From Perkinsus olseni (Eukaryota > Perkinsozoa > Perkinsida > Perkinsidae): DNA of 30,422 bases. The stretch is from NCBI GenBank assembly GCA_013115135.1, contig JABANP010000590.1:1-30422 (forward strand), in the 5' to 3' direction. Both the position numbers and the translations under genes were made by a program. The notes under the pieces are model-generated. The model was not told where the DNA came from. It was given only the letters and a program-made list of their open reading frames with translations, and searched no databases. Of the stretch, positions 9,881 to 19,624 are shown piece after piece; position 1 is the first letter of the stretch, and the number at the start of each line of letters is the position of its first letter.

Positions 9881-10617
9881 CATCAATGTCGACTCCACCT
9901 AACCCCGGAAATATTATTCCAGGTATCACCTCTACCACAGAGCTTCCCTTCAGACCAGTAACCGTATGGGGTCCGGACCATATAGTGTCCAGATGATGCC
10001 CTATGCGGTGTTGCGGACTCTTCGACGTAAAGACGATATCGAACAATTTGGGACTATAAACACGATCGTTGTTCTTAGCCATCCTCTCCAAATTCCTCTC
10101 CTGACGGATTCTCCACAAATCCAGATACTCGTACAACCGCACTTCTGCATCCTTCCGAGCATCCTCTAACACTAGGAGACCGTCTCTCATGAACTTGATG
10201 GTATCCGTATCGATATACTTCATCTTCAAAGCGTCCCAATCGACCTCGTCACTATACTCGCCTCTCTCTCCCGGAACCCTAACACCATAGGTGAAATGGA
10301 GCTCCGCGGGGGGAAGATTAGCCCACAACCGAGGGGTCATGTTGTAAGCCCTCACTGCCATAAGGTAATCCGCAATATAGGAGTTATCATCGTCTGATCG
10401 AGTACTAGCCCTAATAGCCTTAGTAACTTCGACGAAGTCCTTATGCGGTCTTTCCCAAAAGCTTAGGAACTGAGCATACCCTGGCAATGTATAATACTTC
10501 ACGCCATGCTTAGCCAAGACCACCTTAACGTCCTTCCGTACAAAGGGAACCCTATCATTGTCCGTCAACAATACCTTAGGCGAACCATGCTCACAAAAGA
10601 TGGAATGGAACCCTAAA
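9880..10617 (-). pseudogene. BEL-1 pol, 3' part: integrase core end and C-terminal domain
   Basis: Minus frame 9801-10721, of which the part left of about 10618 is gene sequence. It begins at GFHSIFCEHGSPK, with the second catalytic Asp in LLTDND and the Glu in SFWERPHK at exactly 35 residues between. A long C-terminal domain follows, including RIRQERNLERM and an SH3-like end (SPQHRIGHHLDTIWSGPHTVTGL). It continues the integrase that starts in the frame at 12100-14635, which carries the zinc finger and first Asp. The ATG at 10721 lies inside inserted repeat sequence and is not a real start. The 3' end runs straight into the Gypsy fragment, with no 3' LTR. Confidence 0.75.
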
Positions 10618-10778
10618 GTAATCGATACACTCTGTGTGTCGAAGGAAAATCCACGGTAGTCCGCCGCAGGAGACAATCGTGTGTATGCGTGCGGGGCGGG
10701 GTACGTCACCGAGCCGTTCATCGTGAGAGGTCAGCGTCTGGCACGGTAGTGCCGGGTGTCCTGTCGATGTTTTTGACC
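10618..10778 (-). repeat. Inverted copy of the 10.9-12.1 kb repeat unit
   Basis: 161 bp are the near-identical reverse complement of the spacer plus the first ~120 bp of the direct repeat unit. Similarity runs from AGTAATCGAT (10618) to TTTTTGACC (10778). A few differences from the plus-strand copies are visible, for example ACACAGAGTG versus ACACGGAGTG. In minus orientation it is fused in frame to the integrase sequence at 10617. Confidence 0.9.
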
Positions 10779-10858
10779 TACGTCGCTCCGGACATGAGCC
10801 AGGTTTGCAGCTCCCGCCAGGTTGAGTTCACCTTGCTTCGCCGCCCTCTCCCCCTTGG

Positions 10859-10940
10859 GGCTCTCCCTCACCTGCCGTCTCTCACGGCTCTCGGGACTCT
10901 CACGCTCCCATTTGGCTCTCCCTCACCTGCCGTCTCTCAC
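10859..10940 (+). repeat. 27-bp direct duplication
   Basis: A 27-bp segment beginning GGCTCTCCCTCACCTGCCGT occurs at 10859-10885 and again at 10914-10940. It lies between the inverted copy and the first direct unit of the array. Confidence 0.9.
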
Positions 10941-10941
10941 C

Positions 10942-12099
10942 AGACGCTGACCTCTCACGATGAACGGCTCGGTGACGTACACCGCCCCGCACGCATACAC
11001 ACGATTGTCTCCTGCGGCGGACTACCGTGGATTTTCCTTCGACACACGGAGTGTATCGATTACTAAAATCCCGGCTCTTCGTCCGCGACCTTGCGTAACA
11101 TACAATGGGAAAAGAGCTCAAGTCGCGAATCGATCAGCCGGGGAGGAGACACTCCTACCAGGCGACCCCCATCGTTGAGATCGATTCGAGACGACGAGGT
11201 CTCTTCCCATACCCATACCGTGGATTTTCCTTCGACACACGGAGTGTATCGATTACTAAAATCCCGGCTCTTCGTCCGCGACCTTGCGTAACATACAATG
11301 GGAAAAGAGCTCAAGTCGCGAATCGATCAGCCGGGGAGGAGACACTGGGTCAAAAACATCGACAGGACACCCGGCACTACCGTGCCAGACGCTGACCTCT
11401 CACGATGAACGGCTCGGTGACGTACACCGCCCCGCACGCATACACACGATTGTCTCCTGCGGCGGACTACCGTGGATTTTCCTTCGACACACGGAGTGTA
11501 TCGATTACTAAAATCCCGGCTCTTCGTCCGCGACCTTGCGTAACATACAATGGGAAAAGGGCTCAAGTCGCGAATCGATCAGCCGGGGAGGAGACACTCC
11601 TACCAGGCGACCCCCATCGTTGAGATCGATTCGAGACGACGAGGTCTCTTCCAGAGCTCAAGTCGCGAATCGATCAGCCGGGGAGGAGACACTCCTACCA
11701 GGCGACCCCCCGCGAATCGATCAGCCGGGGAGGAGACACTCCTACCAGGCGACCCCCATCCCCACCATTGAGGGAGGGACGGGTGGGTCAAAAACATCGA
11801 CAGGACACCCGGCACTACCGTGCCAGACGCTGACCTCTCACGATGAACGGCTCGGTGACGTACACCGCCCCGCACGCATACACACGATTGTCTCCTGCGG
11901 CGGACTACCGTGGATTTTCCTTCGACACACGGAGTGTATCGATTACTAAAATCCCGGCTCTTCGTCCGCGACCTTGCGTAACATACAATGGGAAAAGAGC
12001 TCAAGTCGCGAATCGATCAGCCGGGGAGGAGACACTCCTACCAGGCGACCCCCATCGTTGAGATCGATTCGAGACGACGAGGTCTCTTCCCATACCCAT
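10942..12099 (+). repeat. Array of near-identical 275-bp repeat units
   Basis: Full units lie at 10942-11216 and 11825-12099 (275 bp each). A unit missing its first ~90 bp lies at 11217-11346, and one missing its last ~10 bp at 11387-11652. A 40-bp spacer (GGGTCAAAAACATCGACAGG...) precedes units at 11347-11386 and 11785-11824. A 3' sub-repeat (CGCGAATCGATCAGCCGGGG...) is repeated twice more at 11653-11757. I saw one substitution between copies (GAAAAGAGC versus GAAAAGGGC at about 11560). Each unit contains the same 72-codon plus-strand ORF, which I do not take as a gene because it simply follows the repeat. Confidence 0.9.
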
Positions 12100-14635
12100 C
12101 ATGGTCGTGTACCAACAACAGGTAGTGGTCAACGTCGTCGTCTTCTGATGAGCCTTTACCGTAGGGGCCGGCTAAGTCGGCACCGACCACCTGCCACAAC
12201 CCTGAGGTGATTAATCCTTGTACATGAGTGGCGACATAATCAATCTTCCTCGTCGCTCTAGCCTTCAGGCAAGAAACACACGAACCGATGGTCTTCTTCA
12301 CCAATCTCTTAAATCCCTTACGCCAGTACTTCATCTTCAACTTACCATACACCTTAGGAGCACCTAGGTGACCATAGGTGTAATGGTATATAGCCGACAA
12401 TATCCGTACAACACTAGCAGAATAACCGCTTTCCCCCAGATACAGCGCTCCTTTACCGTATCTACGCTCAGAATCCTCGGAACTGCTAGGCCTTCGGTGT
12501 AACAATCCATCGGCATCCACGTAGCAAATTCGCCCTAATCTAGCTAGAATATTCGCCTTCAATCCTAACTGCGACTTCGCTATATCGCCCTTCAAGTACA
12601 ATCGGAATTGGCTCAACTCATAGTCGACCTCTTGACATCTTCGAACACACTGGGCTACTATCTCTTCAAATCCTTCATCGCTCAACAACCCTTCATCATA
12701 GCGGCCATCTAAGGAGACAAACTTCATTAAATCCTCCAGCTCCTTCGCACAACCCTCGTTAAATCCTTGCACCGAAGGTAAATCAATTCCATCCACAGTC
12801 AGTGCCGTCACACCAACAAATTCTTCACTATCGCCTTCATTCTCCTCAGTCATCGTCTCCCTATGATCATAAACCACCGTAGAAGAATCGATCGCAGCTA
12901 ACACTTCTTCCACCTTAATACTTCTCCCAAAATCCAATCTAGCCCTAGTGATCGAATCAGCGAAATTCAACTCCGAAGGGATATGCTTTATGACACAATT
13001 CAGCTCCTTACACATACTCCTAATCTCTGCCAATCTCCTTCGCTCAGGGGCCGGTAATCTTTTGTCATTCGCCACCCTCCTTAACCTATAAATCGTAATC
13101 TCGCTGTCACACAATAATAACATGCTTCGGGCCTCGTAATCCGGAGATAGGTATAACAACGGTGCTTGAAGTGGCCTTAAAATAGTCGGAACCGGCAAAT
13201 GGCTCGATACCGAACGAATATATTTAAGCCCTTGATGCACACCTACCAACTCTTTCCTTGGTATAGACCATGAGGCCTGCGTGGCGGGGAAAATACCCCC
13301 CTTAGCCATCAGCCTTATCGGCATATACACACCATTAGCCCGAACATCCACACCCCATGCGTCTATCGACGCATCGGTCGAAACTATAAGCGACTTCTCG
13401 GCCAAATCCACAAACCGATGGGTCCCTATGTCGCACGCCAACCGATGTGCTTCTTGAACCCATTGCTTCAACCTTGTGGTCAATGTTGCATCCAGCACGT
13501 CAGCCCAGTCCTTACTGACCTTGCAAATATCATGCCATAAGAACCTCCCTTGCATGTCTAGCTCCAATAACAATCCCATTGGATCATAGAGCAAAGACAG
13601 CACAGCCAACGCCTGTCGCTTAGTCACCTTATCCTGCGGCATAGTTCCCGAAAATGCACAATGCAAATCATCCCTTTCGAGAGCTAACAGGTAACCCAAT
13701 ACATGACCACTCTTCACTTCGCCGGTACGGGAATCGCAATCGTCTGATGCCACCAAATCCTTAGCTGGATCCGTATATAATCCATGCCCTTGAAATATAT
13801 AGCTGACAAATTCCTTGCACTGCCTCGCCTCTACCATCGTCCCTCCGCCGAAGAAAAGGTCATCCACGAACCTTTGGAACAACATCTTACTCGGAATAGC
13901 AGGCCCGCTCATAACATAATCCATCCCTCGCTCCGAAGGGTAGAGCAAGACCCTAGCTAGTCTCTTCCTATCCAATTCCTTCGCATCGACCAACCCTTCA
14001 GACGACGACGGCAAACAGCCAACTATACCTTTAATCTCTCTAATGACATCATACGTCGAAGCCTCCAACATATTGGGAGCCATAGTACTCCCAAACGATA
14101 TACGTTCCCACAATACCGTATACTCCCCTATACAAGTATAAGATGTATAGGGTAAATCAGCTATAGATGCAACCATTTGGCAAAAAGCCTTGGATACGTC
14201 CAAGCCAATCAGATGGCGAAAGCTCCTTACGTGTAATAATACTCCCAATAAATCATTCTGAGTCCGTCCGCCCTTATAGCAATATTTATTCAGCTCACGG
14301 ATGTCCAGCACGATCCGACATGGCGTCGTCACGTGATTATCGCGAAAGACGGTATGCGATGGGGTGAAATGCCTCGGCAGCGTTACCACCGTACCGTGCA
14401 ACGCACTCCCTCTCGTCAATAATTCCCATACCGCTTGACATTCCGTAGCTGTCGGAAGCTTCCCATAATTATCCTCCTTACTATTTTTAACGATGCCGCA
14501 AAATCCTCGTGCCACATATTGGTCCAGCGCTTTCTCAAATGCTTCCTTCTGAACCTTATTCAATCGCTCCACCGAATGCGCACCCCTTTTGGCAGCATAT
14601 CTATAATTCATATCCGGCCGTTCTTCCCCATCCAT
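12038..14635 (-). CDS. BEL-1 pol: reverse transcriptase, RNase H, integrase start (BEL/Pao type)
   Basis: 865 codons, of which about the last 20 are repeat-array sequence. Reverse transcriptase: LPRHFTPSHTVFRD and RIVLDIREL, catalytic Asp146 (GLDVSKAF), FVDD box at 256-259. Next comes a connection with LSLLYDPMGLLLEL and W-D motifs as in BEL/Pao elements. RNase H shows D421 (STDAS), E462 (RKELVG), D510 (LCDSEIT) and D560 (ELNFADSITR). Integrase zinc finger: H751, H756, C786, C789, then first catalytic Asp820 (VVGADLAGPY). Synthesis of element DNA and its integration would be its role. It overlaps the gag-protease frame by 28 nt in the -1 frame. The integrase is interrupted by the repeat array; the remaining core is at 9880-10617. 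All visible catalytic residues in this part are intact, but the polyprotein is broken. Confidence 0.88.
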   Translation of the reverse strand: MDGEERPDMNYRYAAKRGAHSVERLNKVQKEAFEKALDQYVARGFCGIVKNSKEDNYGKLPTATECQAVWELLTRGSALHGTVVTLPRHFTPSHTVFRDNHVTTPCRIVLDIRELNKYCYKGGRTQNDLLGVLLHVRSFRHLIGLDVSKAFCQMVASIADLPYTSYTCIGEYTVLWERISFGSTMAPNMLEASTYDVIREIKGIVGCLPSSSEGLVDAKELDRKRLARVLLYPSERGMDYVMSGPAIPSKMLFQRFVDDLFFGGGTMVEARQCKEFVSYIFQGHGLYTDPAKDLVASDDCDSRTGEVKSGHVLGYLLALERDDLHCAFSGTMPQDKVTKRQALAVLSLLYDPMGLLLELDMQGRFLWHDICKVSKDWADVLDATLTTRLKQWVQEAHRLACDIGTHRFVDLAEKSLIVSTDASIDAWGVDVRANGVYMPIRLMAKGGIFPATQASWSIPRKELVGVHQGLKYIRSVSSHLPVPTILRPLQAPLLYLSPDYEARSMLLLCDSEITIYRLRRVANDKRLPAPERRRLAEIRSMCKELNCVIKHIPSELNFADSITRARLDFGRSIKVEEVLAAIDSSTVVYDHRETMTEENEGDSEEFVGVTALTVDGIDLPSVQGFNEGCAKELEDLMKFVSLDGRYDEGLLSDEGFEEIVAQCVRRCQEVDYELSQFRLYLKGDIAKSQLGLKANILARLGRICYVDADGLLHRRPSSSEDSERRYGKGALYLGESGYSASVVRILSAIYHYTYGHLGAPKVYGKLKMKYWRKGFKRLVKKTIGSCVSCLKARATRKIDYVATHVQGLITSGLWQVVGADLAGPYGKGSSEDDDVDHYLLLVHDHDGYGKRPRRLESISTMGVAW

Positions 14636-16983
14636 AATGTAGATATCATCACTCTTCCTAACACGGCCTTATCATCATACAACCATCTTCTCTCCAATAC
14701 TTCCCAAGGAGGCTTATTATCCACTATATCTTCCGACTCTATCGCATCCTGTCGTTGCCCGCGTTGCCCTTCGTCCTCCAGAAACTCTCCGTAATTTTCG
14801 GGGAGGGTACCCTTAACATCTTCCTGACTACCCTTAATCGAGTCATAATCCGAGGGTTGCTCTCCCTCGCCACCCGAAAATTTATCGATTGAAGATACCC
14901 TTCTCTCCCCACAATCTAATCCTTCTCGCAAATCCTCCATATACCATGGGGAGTCTGGTTGCAACAAATCCTCTAATTGTACGAATTTATCCATACCAGT
15001 CCCTTCCTCGCTCTCCATCAACAATCTATTAATCTTATGGACCTGGTATTGAACCCCTAAATTCTTATTAGAGAACGGGCTCGATGTGAATCTCTCACTT
15101 GGGAGATACACAACCTTATCGTCAAAGCGGACTCTCTTCTTCACTCGAGACTCTTCGAATTTCACTGGGCGACTCCATCCAGTCTGAATCTTTACACCCT
15201 CAGGAGTTAACATAATCGAAGTATTCAACTTCGCCAAGGTTGAACACCCCAATAAGACGGGTACGGTCATTGTATCCTCCGTAACAATGAACCATTCCTT
15301 AACCGCATTACTAGCCGTGGCTACCGTCAATTGCACCTTTCCCAGAATCTCCATCGCAGCTCCATCAGCCACACTGACCCTCGGTACATGTCGCGACTCC
15401 ATCATCACTCTCGGAACGTATTCCTTTAAGGTTGAAATCGTCACTAACGAAACCTCGGCTCCCGTATCAAATAGTGCCGCTACTGGTTTCCCTTCCAGAA
15501 TGACCTCTCCAATTACCATCGGCACATGGCCCGCATTGGTCGATGCCACTCTATAATTTTCAACCTCCTCTATACTCTTTCCATTTTTATCTCCTTCACC
15601 CTCACTCGTTCCGATCATATGTACCTTCGCATTTGGGGCTGTTCTGCCTCTTGCTGTCGGTGTCCCTGCCTCATTAGAGCCTGCCCTAATATTCGTCCTA
15701 CAAGTGTAGGCCAAATGCCCTGGGAACTTGCATTTCCTGCAGATCGCCTTTTCCACCTTCACACTGCACTTATCCAGCGTATGCGATGGACTCCCGCACC
15801 TTATACATCTCTTCTCCATATCCGCAGGCTCCGTAGCCAAACAAGTACTCGCGGAATGCCCCGGTTTTAAACACCGGTAACATTTAATACCCGTCGTATC
15901 CCGGCCTATTGCCAGAATATATCTCTCCGAATAACAGCTTTCCCTATCGGACTCTTCACCCGTTCCAACAGAGTTAGCCGATCCTTCTCTGACCCTGCTA
16001 AATGATCGGCTCCTATATCGCGGCCTTTCCCTATCAGATTGCTCGCTATCTCCTAACATTTTCGATATCTGATACATCCTTTGAGCTCGATCCAACACCC
16101 GTTTCTTCAACGCTTTAAATGACACCTTAGGGTCAGACACGTAATCATCCAATTTCCCTCGCAACTCCTTATCCTCCAAACCCATATACAATTTCCACTT
16201 CAGAGTATACTCTAGGATCGGAGACCCTAGGTAATATAGTTCCGAAGACAATCTCTCCAAATGCTTGACAAAGAAATATACTGAGCCTTTACCCTGACGA
16301 CACTTCTCGAACGACTTTAACGACCTCTGTAATTTCTCATCCGTATCGTACAGCCTCCTGACTCTCTTATATACCCTCGCCAAGTGCTTCGCATACGAGT
16401 TATGGCAACGGTAAGGGGTTGCCTGCCTATCCACGACTGTATCCCAACAGTCGCTCTCAGTATGTTGTTTCAGCCATAAATATTGCACCACCTCGGGATG
16501 CCCTTCCGTTTTTCTCTCCATCTCTGCCAACCACATGGTACCCGACCTTCGATCCTCGTTACCCCTGTAACGATATTCCGGCTTTAATTTCAGGGCAGTC
16601 TGTTGAGCGCTATCGAACTCCTTTATGGTAATAGGATCCCTACATCTCGCCGACCCACAACCATCACAATTCCTTCTCCTCCTATGCACCCTTCGCATCG
16701 GACGATAATGCGACCCTCTCGTCAACTTATACCTCATATCGCTCTGTGAGCTCGAATTTCCCGCGGAGGAATCCACGCTACTGCTCCCATAACGTCTTCG
16801 TGCCCCATCACGTCTCTCATAACCCGAGGAGCTCGAACTAGAACTCGAGTCGCTCGGCGATGGCGAACCCTTCTTGCGAGACCGACGCGTAGCTCTACCT
16901 CTTCTCTTTCCTCGCCTATATTCACTAGACCCATCACTGGGAACCACGTACCCTCGGTAATCCTCTCTAGAAGGGATGCTCAT
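14608..16983 (-). CDS. BEL-1 gag C-terminal part and aspartic protease
   Basis: 791 codons from an ATG at 16983, but that ATG lies inside the end of the foldback element. Authentic gag sequence starts at 16965. It has a Ser/Arg-rich region (residues 20-115), then a mostly helical capsid-like region (about 120-310), and three CX2CX4HX4C zinc knuckles: C368-C381, C393-C406, C415-C428. A retropepsin-like protease follows, with AALFDTGAEVSL (D506) and VPVLLGCSTLAKL. The last ~190 residues are acidic with no recognised domain. It ends at a stop 28 nt into pol. On removing the foldback element, the frame stays open upstream for about 120 nt (to a stop near 20344) and then needs one indel to join the long ORF at 20226-22510. 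Roles: RNA packaging, particle structure and polyprotein cleavage. Confidence 0.85.
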   Translation of the reverse strand: MSIPSREDYRGYVVPSDGSSEYRRGKRRGRATRRSRKKGSPSPSDSSSSSSSSGYERRDGARRRYGSSSVDSSAGNSSSQSDMRYKLTRGSHYRPMRRVHRRRRNCDGCGSARCRDPITIKEFDSAQQTALKLKPEYRYRGNEDRRSGTMWLAEMERKTEGHPEVVQYLWLKQHTESDCWDTVVDRQATPYRCHNSYAKHLARVYKRVRRLYDTDEKLQRSLKSFEKCRQGKGSVYFFVKHLERLSSELYYLGSPILEYTLKWKLYMGLEDKELRGKLDDYVSDPKVSFKALKKRVLDRAQRMYQISKMLGDSEQSDRERPRYRSRSFSRVREGSANSVGTGEESDRESCYSERYILAIGRDTTGIKCYRCLKPGHSASTCLATEPADMEKRCIRCGSPSHTLDKCSVKVEKAICRKCKFPGHLAYTCRTNIRAGSNEAGTPTARGRTAPNAKVHMIGTSEGEGDKNGKSIEEVENYRVASTNAGHVPMVIGEVILEGKPVAALFDTGAEVSLVTISTLKEYVPRVMMESRHVPRVSVADGAAMEILGKVQLTVATASNAVKEWFIVTEDTMTVPVLLGCSTLAKLNTSIMLTPEGVKIQTGWSRPVKFEESRVKKRVRFDDKVVYLPSERFTSSPFSNKNLGVQYQVHKINRLLMESEEGTGMDKFVQLEDLLQPDSPWYMEDLREGLDCGERRVSSIDKFSGGEGEQPSDYDSIKGSQEDVKGTLPENYGEFLEDEGQRGQRQDAIESEDIVDNKPPWEVLERRWLYDDKAVLGRVMISTLWMGKNGRI

Positions 16984-17275
16984 GTTTCGTACACCAAATA
17001 GTCGTACATTTTCGACTCATGTCTCCAATACTCAGACACTTCCTAATCGCACACGAAATACTCGTACACCGAATAGTCATACACAAAATACTCATACACG
17101 AGAGATTCGTACATATAAAACTCGTATACATGATGCTCGTATACGTAATACCCGTACATATAACACCCGTACACATAATAGTCGTACACTTTCAACTCGT
17201 ATACCAGCATTTCATACACTCTTATTTCGTACACAACCCCAGTTTCAAGTCGAACACCGTCATCTCGCACACTCC
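16966..17275 (+). repeat. Left arm: 15-bp tandem subrepeats
   Basis: About 19 units of exactly 15-bp period with consensus TCGTACACNNAANNC, for example TCGTACACCGAATAG, TCATACACAAAATAC, TCGTATACATGATGC. Divergence increases at both ends of the arm. As 15 is a multiple of 3, long ORFs of pentapeptide repeats appear in several frames and should not be read as proteins. Confidence 0.9.
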
Positions 17276-17334
17276 GCGAAATTTTTTTAGGCAAGTCGCG
17301 GAGCCGCTCCGCGACTTGCCTAAAAAAATTTCGC
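17276..17334. repeat. 59-bp perfect palindrome
   Basis: Arms of 29 nt (17276-17304 and 17306-17334) are exact reverse complements around a single C at 17305. Each arm starts GCGAAATTTTTTTAGGCAAG. It lies at the inner end of the left subrepeat arm of the foldback-like element. It would extrude as a cruciform, or form a very stable RNA hairpin if transcribed. Confidence 0.95.
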
Positions 17335-17386
17335 CTGCGGTCTTCCGATCGAGAGTCCGCTACCTTAACCACCATACCACTCACAC
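17334..17386 (-). ncRNA. Truncated tRNA-like sequence
   Basis: On the minus strand, TGGTATGGTGG fits the tRNA A-box consensus with one mismatch and is followed by TTAAGGTAGCGGACTCTCGA, a D-loop and anticodon-arm-like stretch (anticodon CTC if U33 is placed normally), then GACCGCAGG. The anticodon stem has a mismatch, and the T-arm (B box) is missing because the palindrome with its T7 run begins there. At best it is a 5' tRNA fragment. Confidence 0.25.
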
Positions 17387-17439
17387 TAATAAACATTTTC
17401 TCACAGAGTGGCGCGAACAGTTCGCTCCCTATAAACAAT

Positions 17440-17705
17440 TGTTGTGCCGGTGACTGGGCAACGCAACTAGTAGCAGGGCTTCGGTGGATAGCGTAGTCGA
17501 ACTTCACAACAAGGGCAGACCTTCGCAGAAGTGCAGCCAAGTGGGAAGAATCAAACAAAGAACTCACTTCTTGAGTAGTTCACCGCTATGTAACACGCAC
17601 TTAAGCGTAGCGCGATCGAATGCTGGCGCAATAATCGAAGGGCGAACTACAAGTGGTCAGACGATAACGATTACAAGGGCAAGCGCGCAGGGCACGAACC
17701 CCACA
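17440..17705 (-). repeat. 3' LTR of the gag-only element
   Basis: 266 bp, plus strand TGTTGTGCCGG ... ACGAACCCCACA. I found no difference from the other LTR on direct comparison. Confidence 0.95.
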
Positions 17706-17719
17706 CTCCCCCCCTCTTA
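17706..17719 (-). other. Polypurine tract of the gag-only element
   Basis: Minus strand reads TAAGAGGGGGGGAG immediately upstream of the 3' LTR, the standard position for plus-strand priming. Confidence 0.85.
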
Positions 17720-18790
17720 GTCTGAACCACGCTAAGAGATACATAGGGCGCTACAGAAAACATAAGCAACGACCGATGAAAACAGCGATAAAAAACGACC
17801 ATAACTCTCAAAGAATTGTGACATAAAACAATGATGATAGGATCATCCGCAACGTTGGAAACCTCATCGACTAGAATCCAGCGTAAACAGCACCGATAAG
17901 ATTCGCGTTACTGGGGTACGGTAGCATTATGCAAAGTAGCAGTCGACAGCAAAGGACGAAAAGTACATCCTCAGCGATAAGAAAAAGCGCGTAACGGATT
18001 CACTGATCAATCATTAACGAGTGAAGGACGTGTCGGCTTAGCGGCAACGTTCACAAGGGCATCGTCCAGCCTTACGGTTGTAGTGGAGCTCCTCGTGACC
18101 AGGAATACTGTTACAAGTCAGTCAGCGAAGTCAAGGTAGTTGATCAGTGATGTGCGAATTACGCTTGCACCGTTGGCCGAACGAGCACTCCAGGAAGTCG
18201 AGTATCCTAGCAGGTTCCATCAGACAGATATGACTCGTAGAGAAGATCAGAGTCAATCCAACTCAGGACCAATCGGGGTCAGGTTAGCGCCAGCCAGAGC
18301 AAGGGCGTCGGTGGGAACGCTTGGAAGGAAAGGGACCATCAGCACATAGAAGTGCGATCCGCAGGGCAGATCACCAGAGAAGACGTAATGCAACAATCAA
18401 TGAGACAACCGCTCAAGGCATGATCTCAACACGGATCACGTTCGTAAAGAACCTAGGCCGAGCAAACCTCAACATATGAAATATGCCGAAAACAATTGAA
18501 CGACTCAGACGAGGTCTATCACAGAATGCAGAGGAGGCCGTTACAGCCTGCACATGCAGAAAAACGGTAAGGGCATTAAACATGGCTGTCGCAACGAGCG
18601 AGGACACACGATATGACCCTTCTCGACTCGCATATACTCATAGGCAAAGCTGAAGTCGTTCAACGTCTAGCATGCAACCATAACGTATCGGCAGCATACC
18701 AAAAAGAAAGGCAAATAGCCAGGAAAAGGGCAGCACCAATCAGAGGGCTGATTCACTCATTGCAAGGAAACAGGGCAGGAGATAGCAGAG
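17720..18790. other. Noncoding interior of the gag-only element
   Basis: About 1.07 kb with only short ORFs on either strand and no retroelement motif. In an autonomous relative this interval would hold pol. It may retain packaging or replication signals, but none is recognisable. Confidence 0.6.
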
Positions 18791-19598
18791 TTACCGCGAC
18801 GACGAACTCGACGTGACGTTTCCAAGGGCGTCCCCTTCTGGCTGATCAGTTCCAGTTGAACCGTCACGTAAGCCTCGTAGCTCTAGTAACCTATCGAGCT
18901 TCTTCTCCAACCGTAGAATCCTTTCTCGTATCGAATCACCACTCTCATTAGTAGCAGACTCGTCGGTGTGGTTGCTGGTCATGGCGGCTGCGGCGATAGC
19001 TGTCTGCGGCAGACCAGAGTTTCCAAGGGCATTCACACCGTCGAGAGAGAGCACACTCTCGCACATGAAGGTCCTGAATGGTCCTAGGCCCCGAAAGGAG
19101 GAGCTGGAAACGGACCATGGGGGGCAAGTCGGACTTCAACCTGTCAATGACCATTTGCTCAATGTTCTTAGCCTTCGCATCCTCGGTAAGCTCGGGGAAA
19201 GTCTCTCTGGTATAGTAACGGCGGAGGTGTCGTTGAAGAGCCGCGGCGTAGAGAGCTGGGTGCTGGCCCTTGGACCAGCGTAGCTCTTGAAACTGCTTAA
19301 GGGCCTGGTGGGGACGGACGTGATCAAAGATCTTCAGGAGGGTATCCTTATCTTCCTCATAGTTCACTTTCTTAGCGTAGGCGTCCCAACCAGACAGAAA
19401 GGGCTCCTTCAAGTAGAGGCCAAGGCGTTCGGCTTGCTGTTGAGAGGACCATCCGGCGGCAAGGGCACACTGTTCATAACGACGCAACCAATCCTTAAAG
19501 CTGCCGGAGATACCATCAAAAGCAGGAGGCATCGAGAGACTTATCCTCAAGGGGGCGGTTTCTTCAGCCGGGGGTTGGTTAGCATCATTATTCGGCAT
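18791..19598 (-). pseudogene. Gag of the nonautonomous element, one frameshift
   Basis: Starts at an ATG at 19598, 27 nt past the primer-binding site. The main frame (19598-18948) reads as a Gypsy-type capsid: PPAFDG..GSFKDWLRRYEQCALAAGW, LYLKEPFLSGWDAY, LLKIFDHVRPHQALKQFQEL, AALQRHLRRYYTRETFPEL. Near 19050-19066 (a GAGAGTGTGCTCTCTCTC stretch) the better continuation lies in the +1 frame and runs to 18791, with a short coiled-coil (IRERILRLEKKLDRLLELRGL) and a poly-Ser end. There is no zinc knuckle. The shift may be a real mutation or a base-calling error in the short repeat. A capsid-forming role is inferred from the family. Confidence 0.75.
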
Positions 19599-19624
19599 TG
19601 GGCTCGTCGATGATCAACAAGGAG

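Noticed and set aside
8540..9898. Gypsy integrase ORF as a complete gene starting at 9898
   Set aside because: The start codon is GTG within BEL-derived sequence, and the protein begins inside RNase H, so the ORF is a 3' fragment of pol.
10960..12061. Three identical 72-codon plus-strand ORFs
   Set aside because: They are copies of the same repeat unit, end inside it, and are antisense to or unrelated with the interrupted integrase frame.
16976..17567. Several ORFs of pentapeptide repeats on both strands
   Set aside because: They follow automatically from a 15-bp tandem repeat, which is open in many frames; no start context or non-repeat domain supports a protein.
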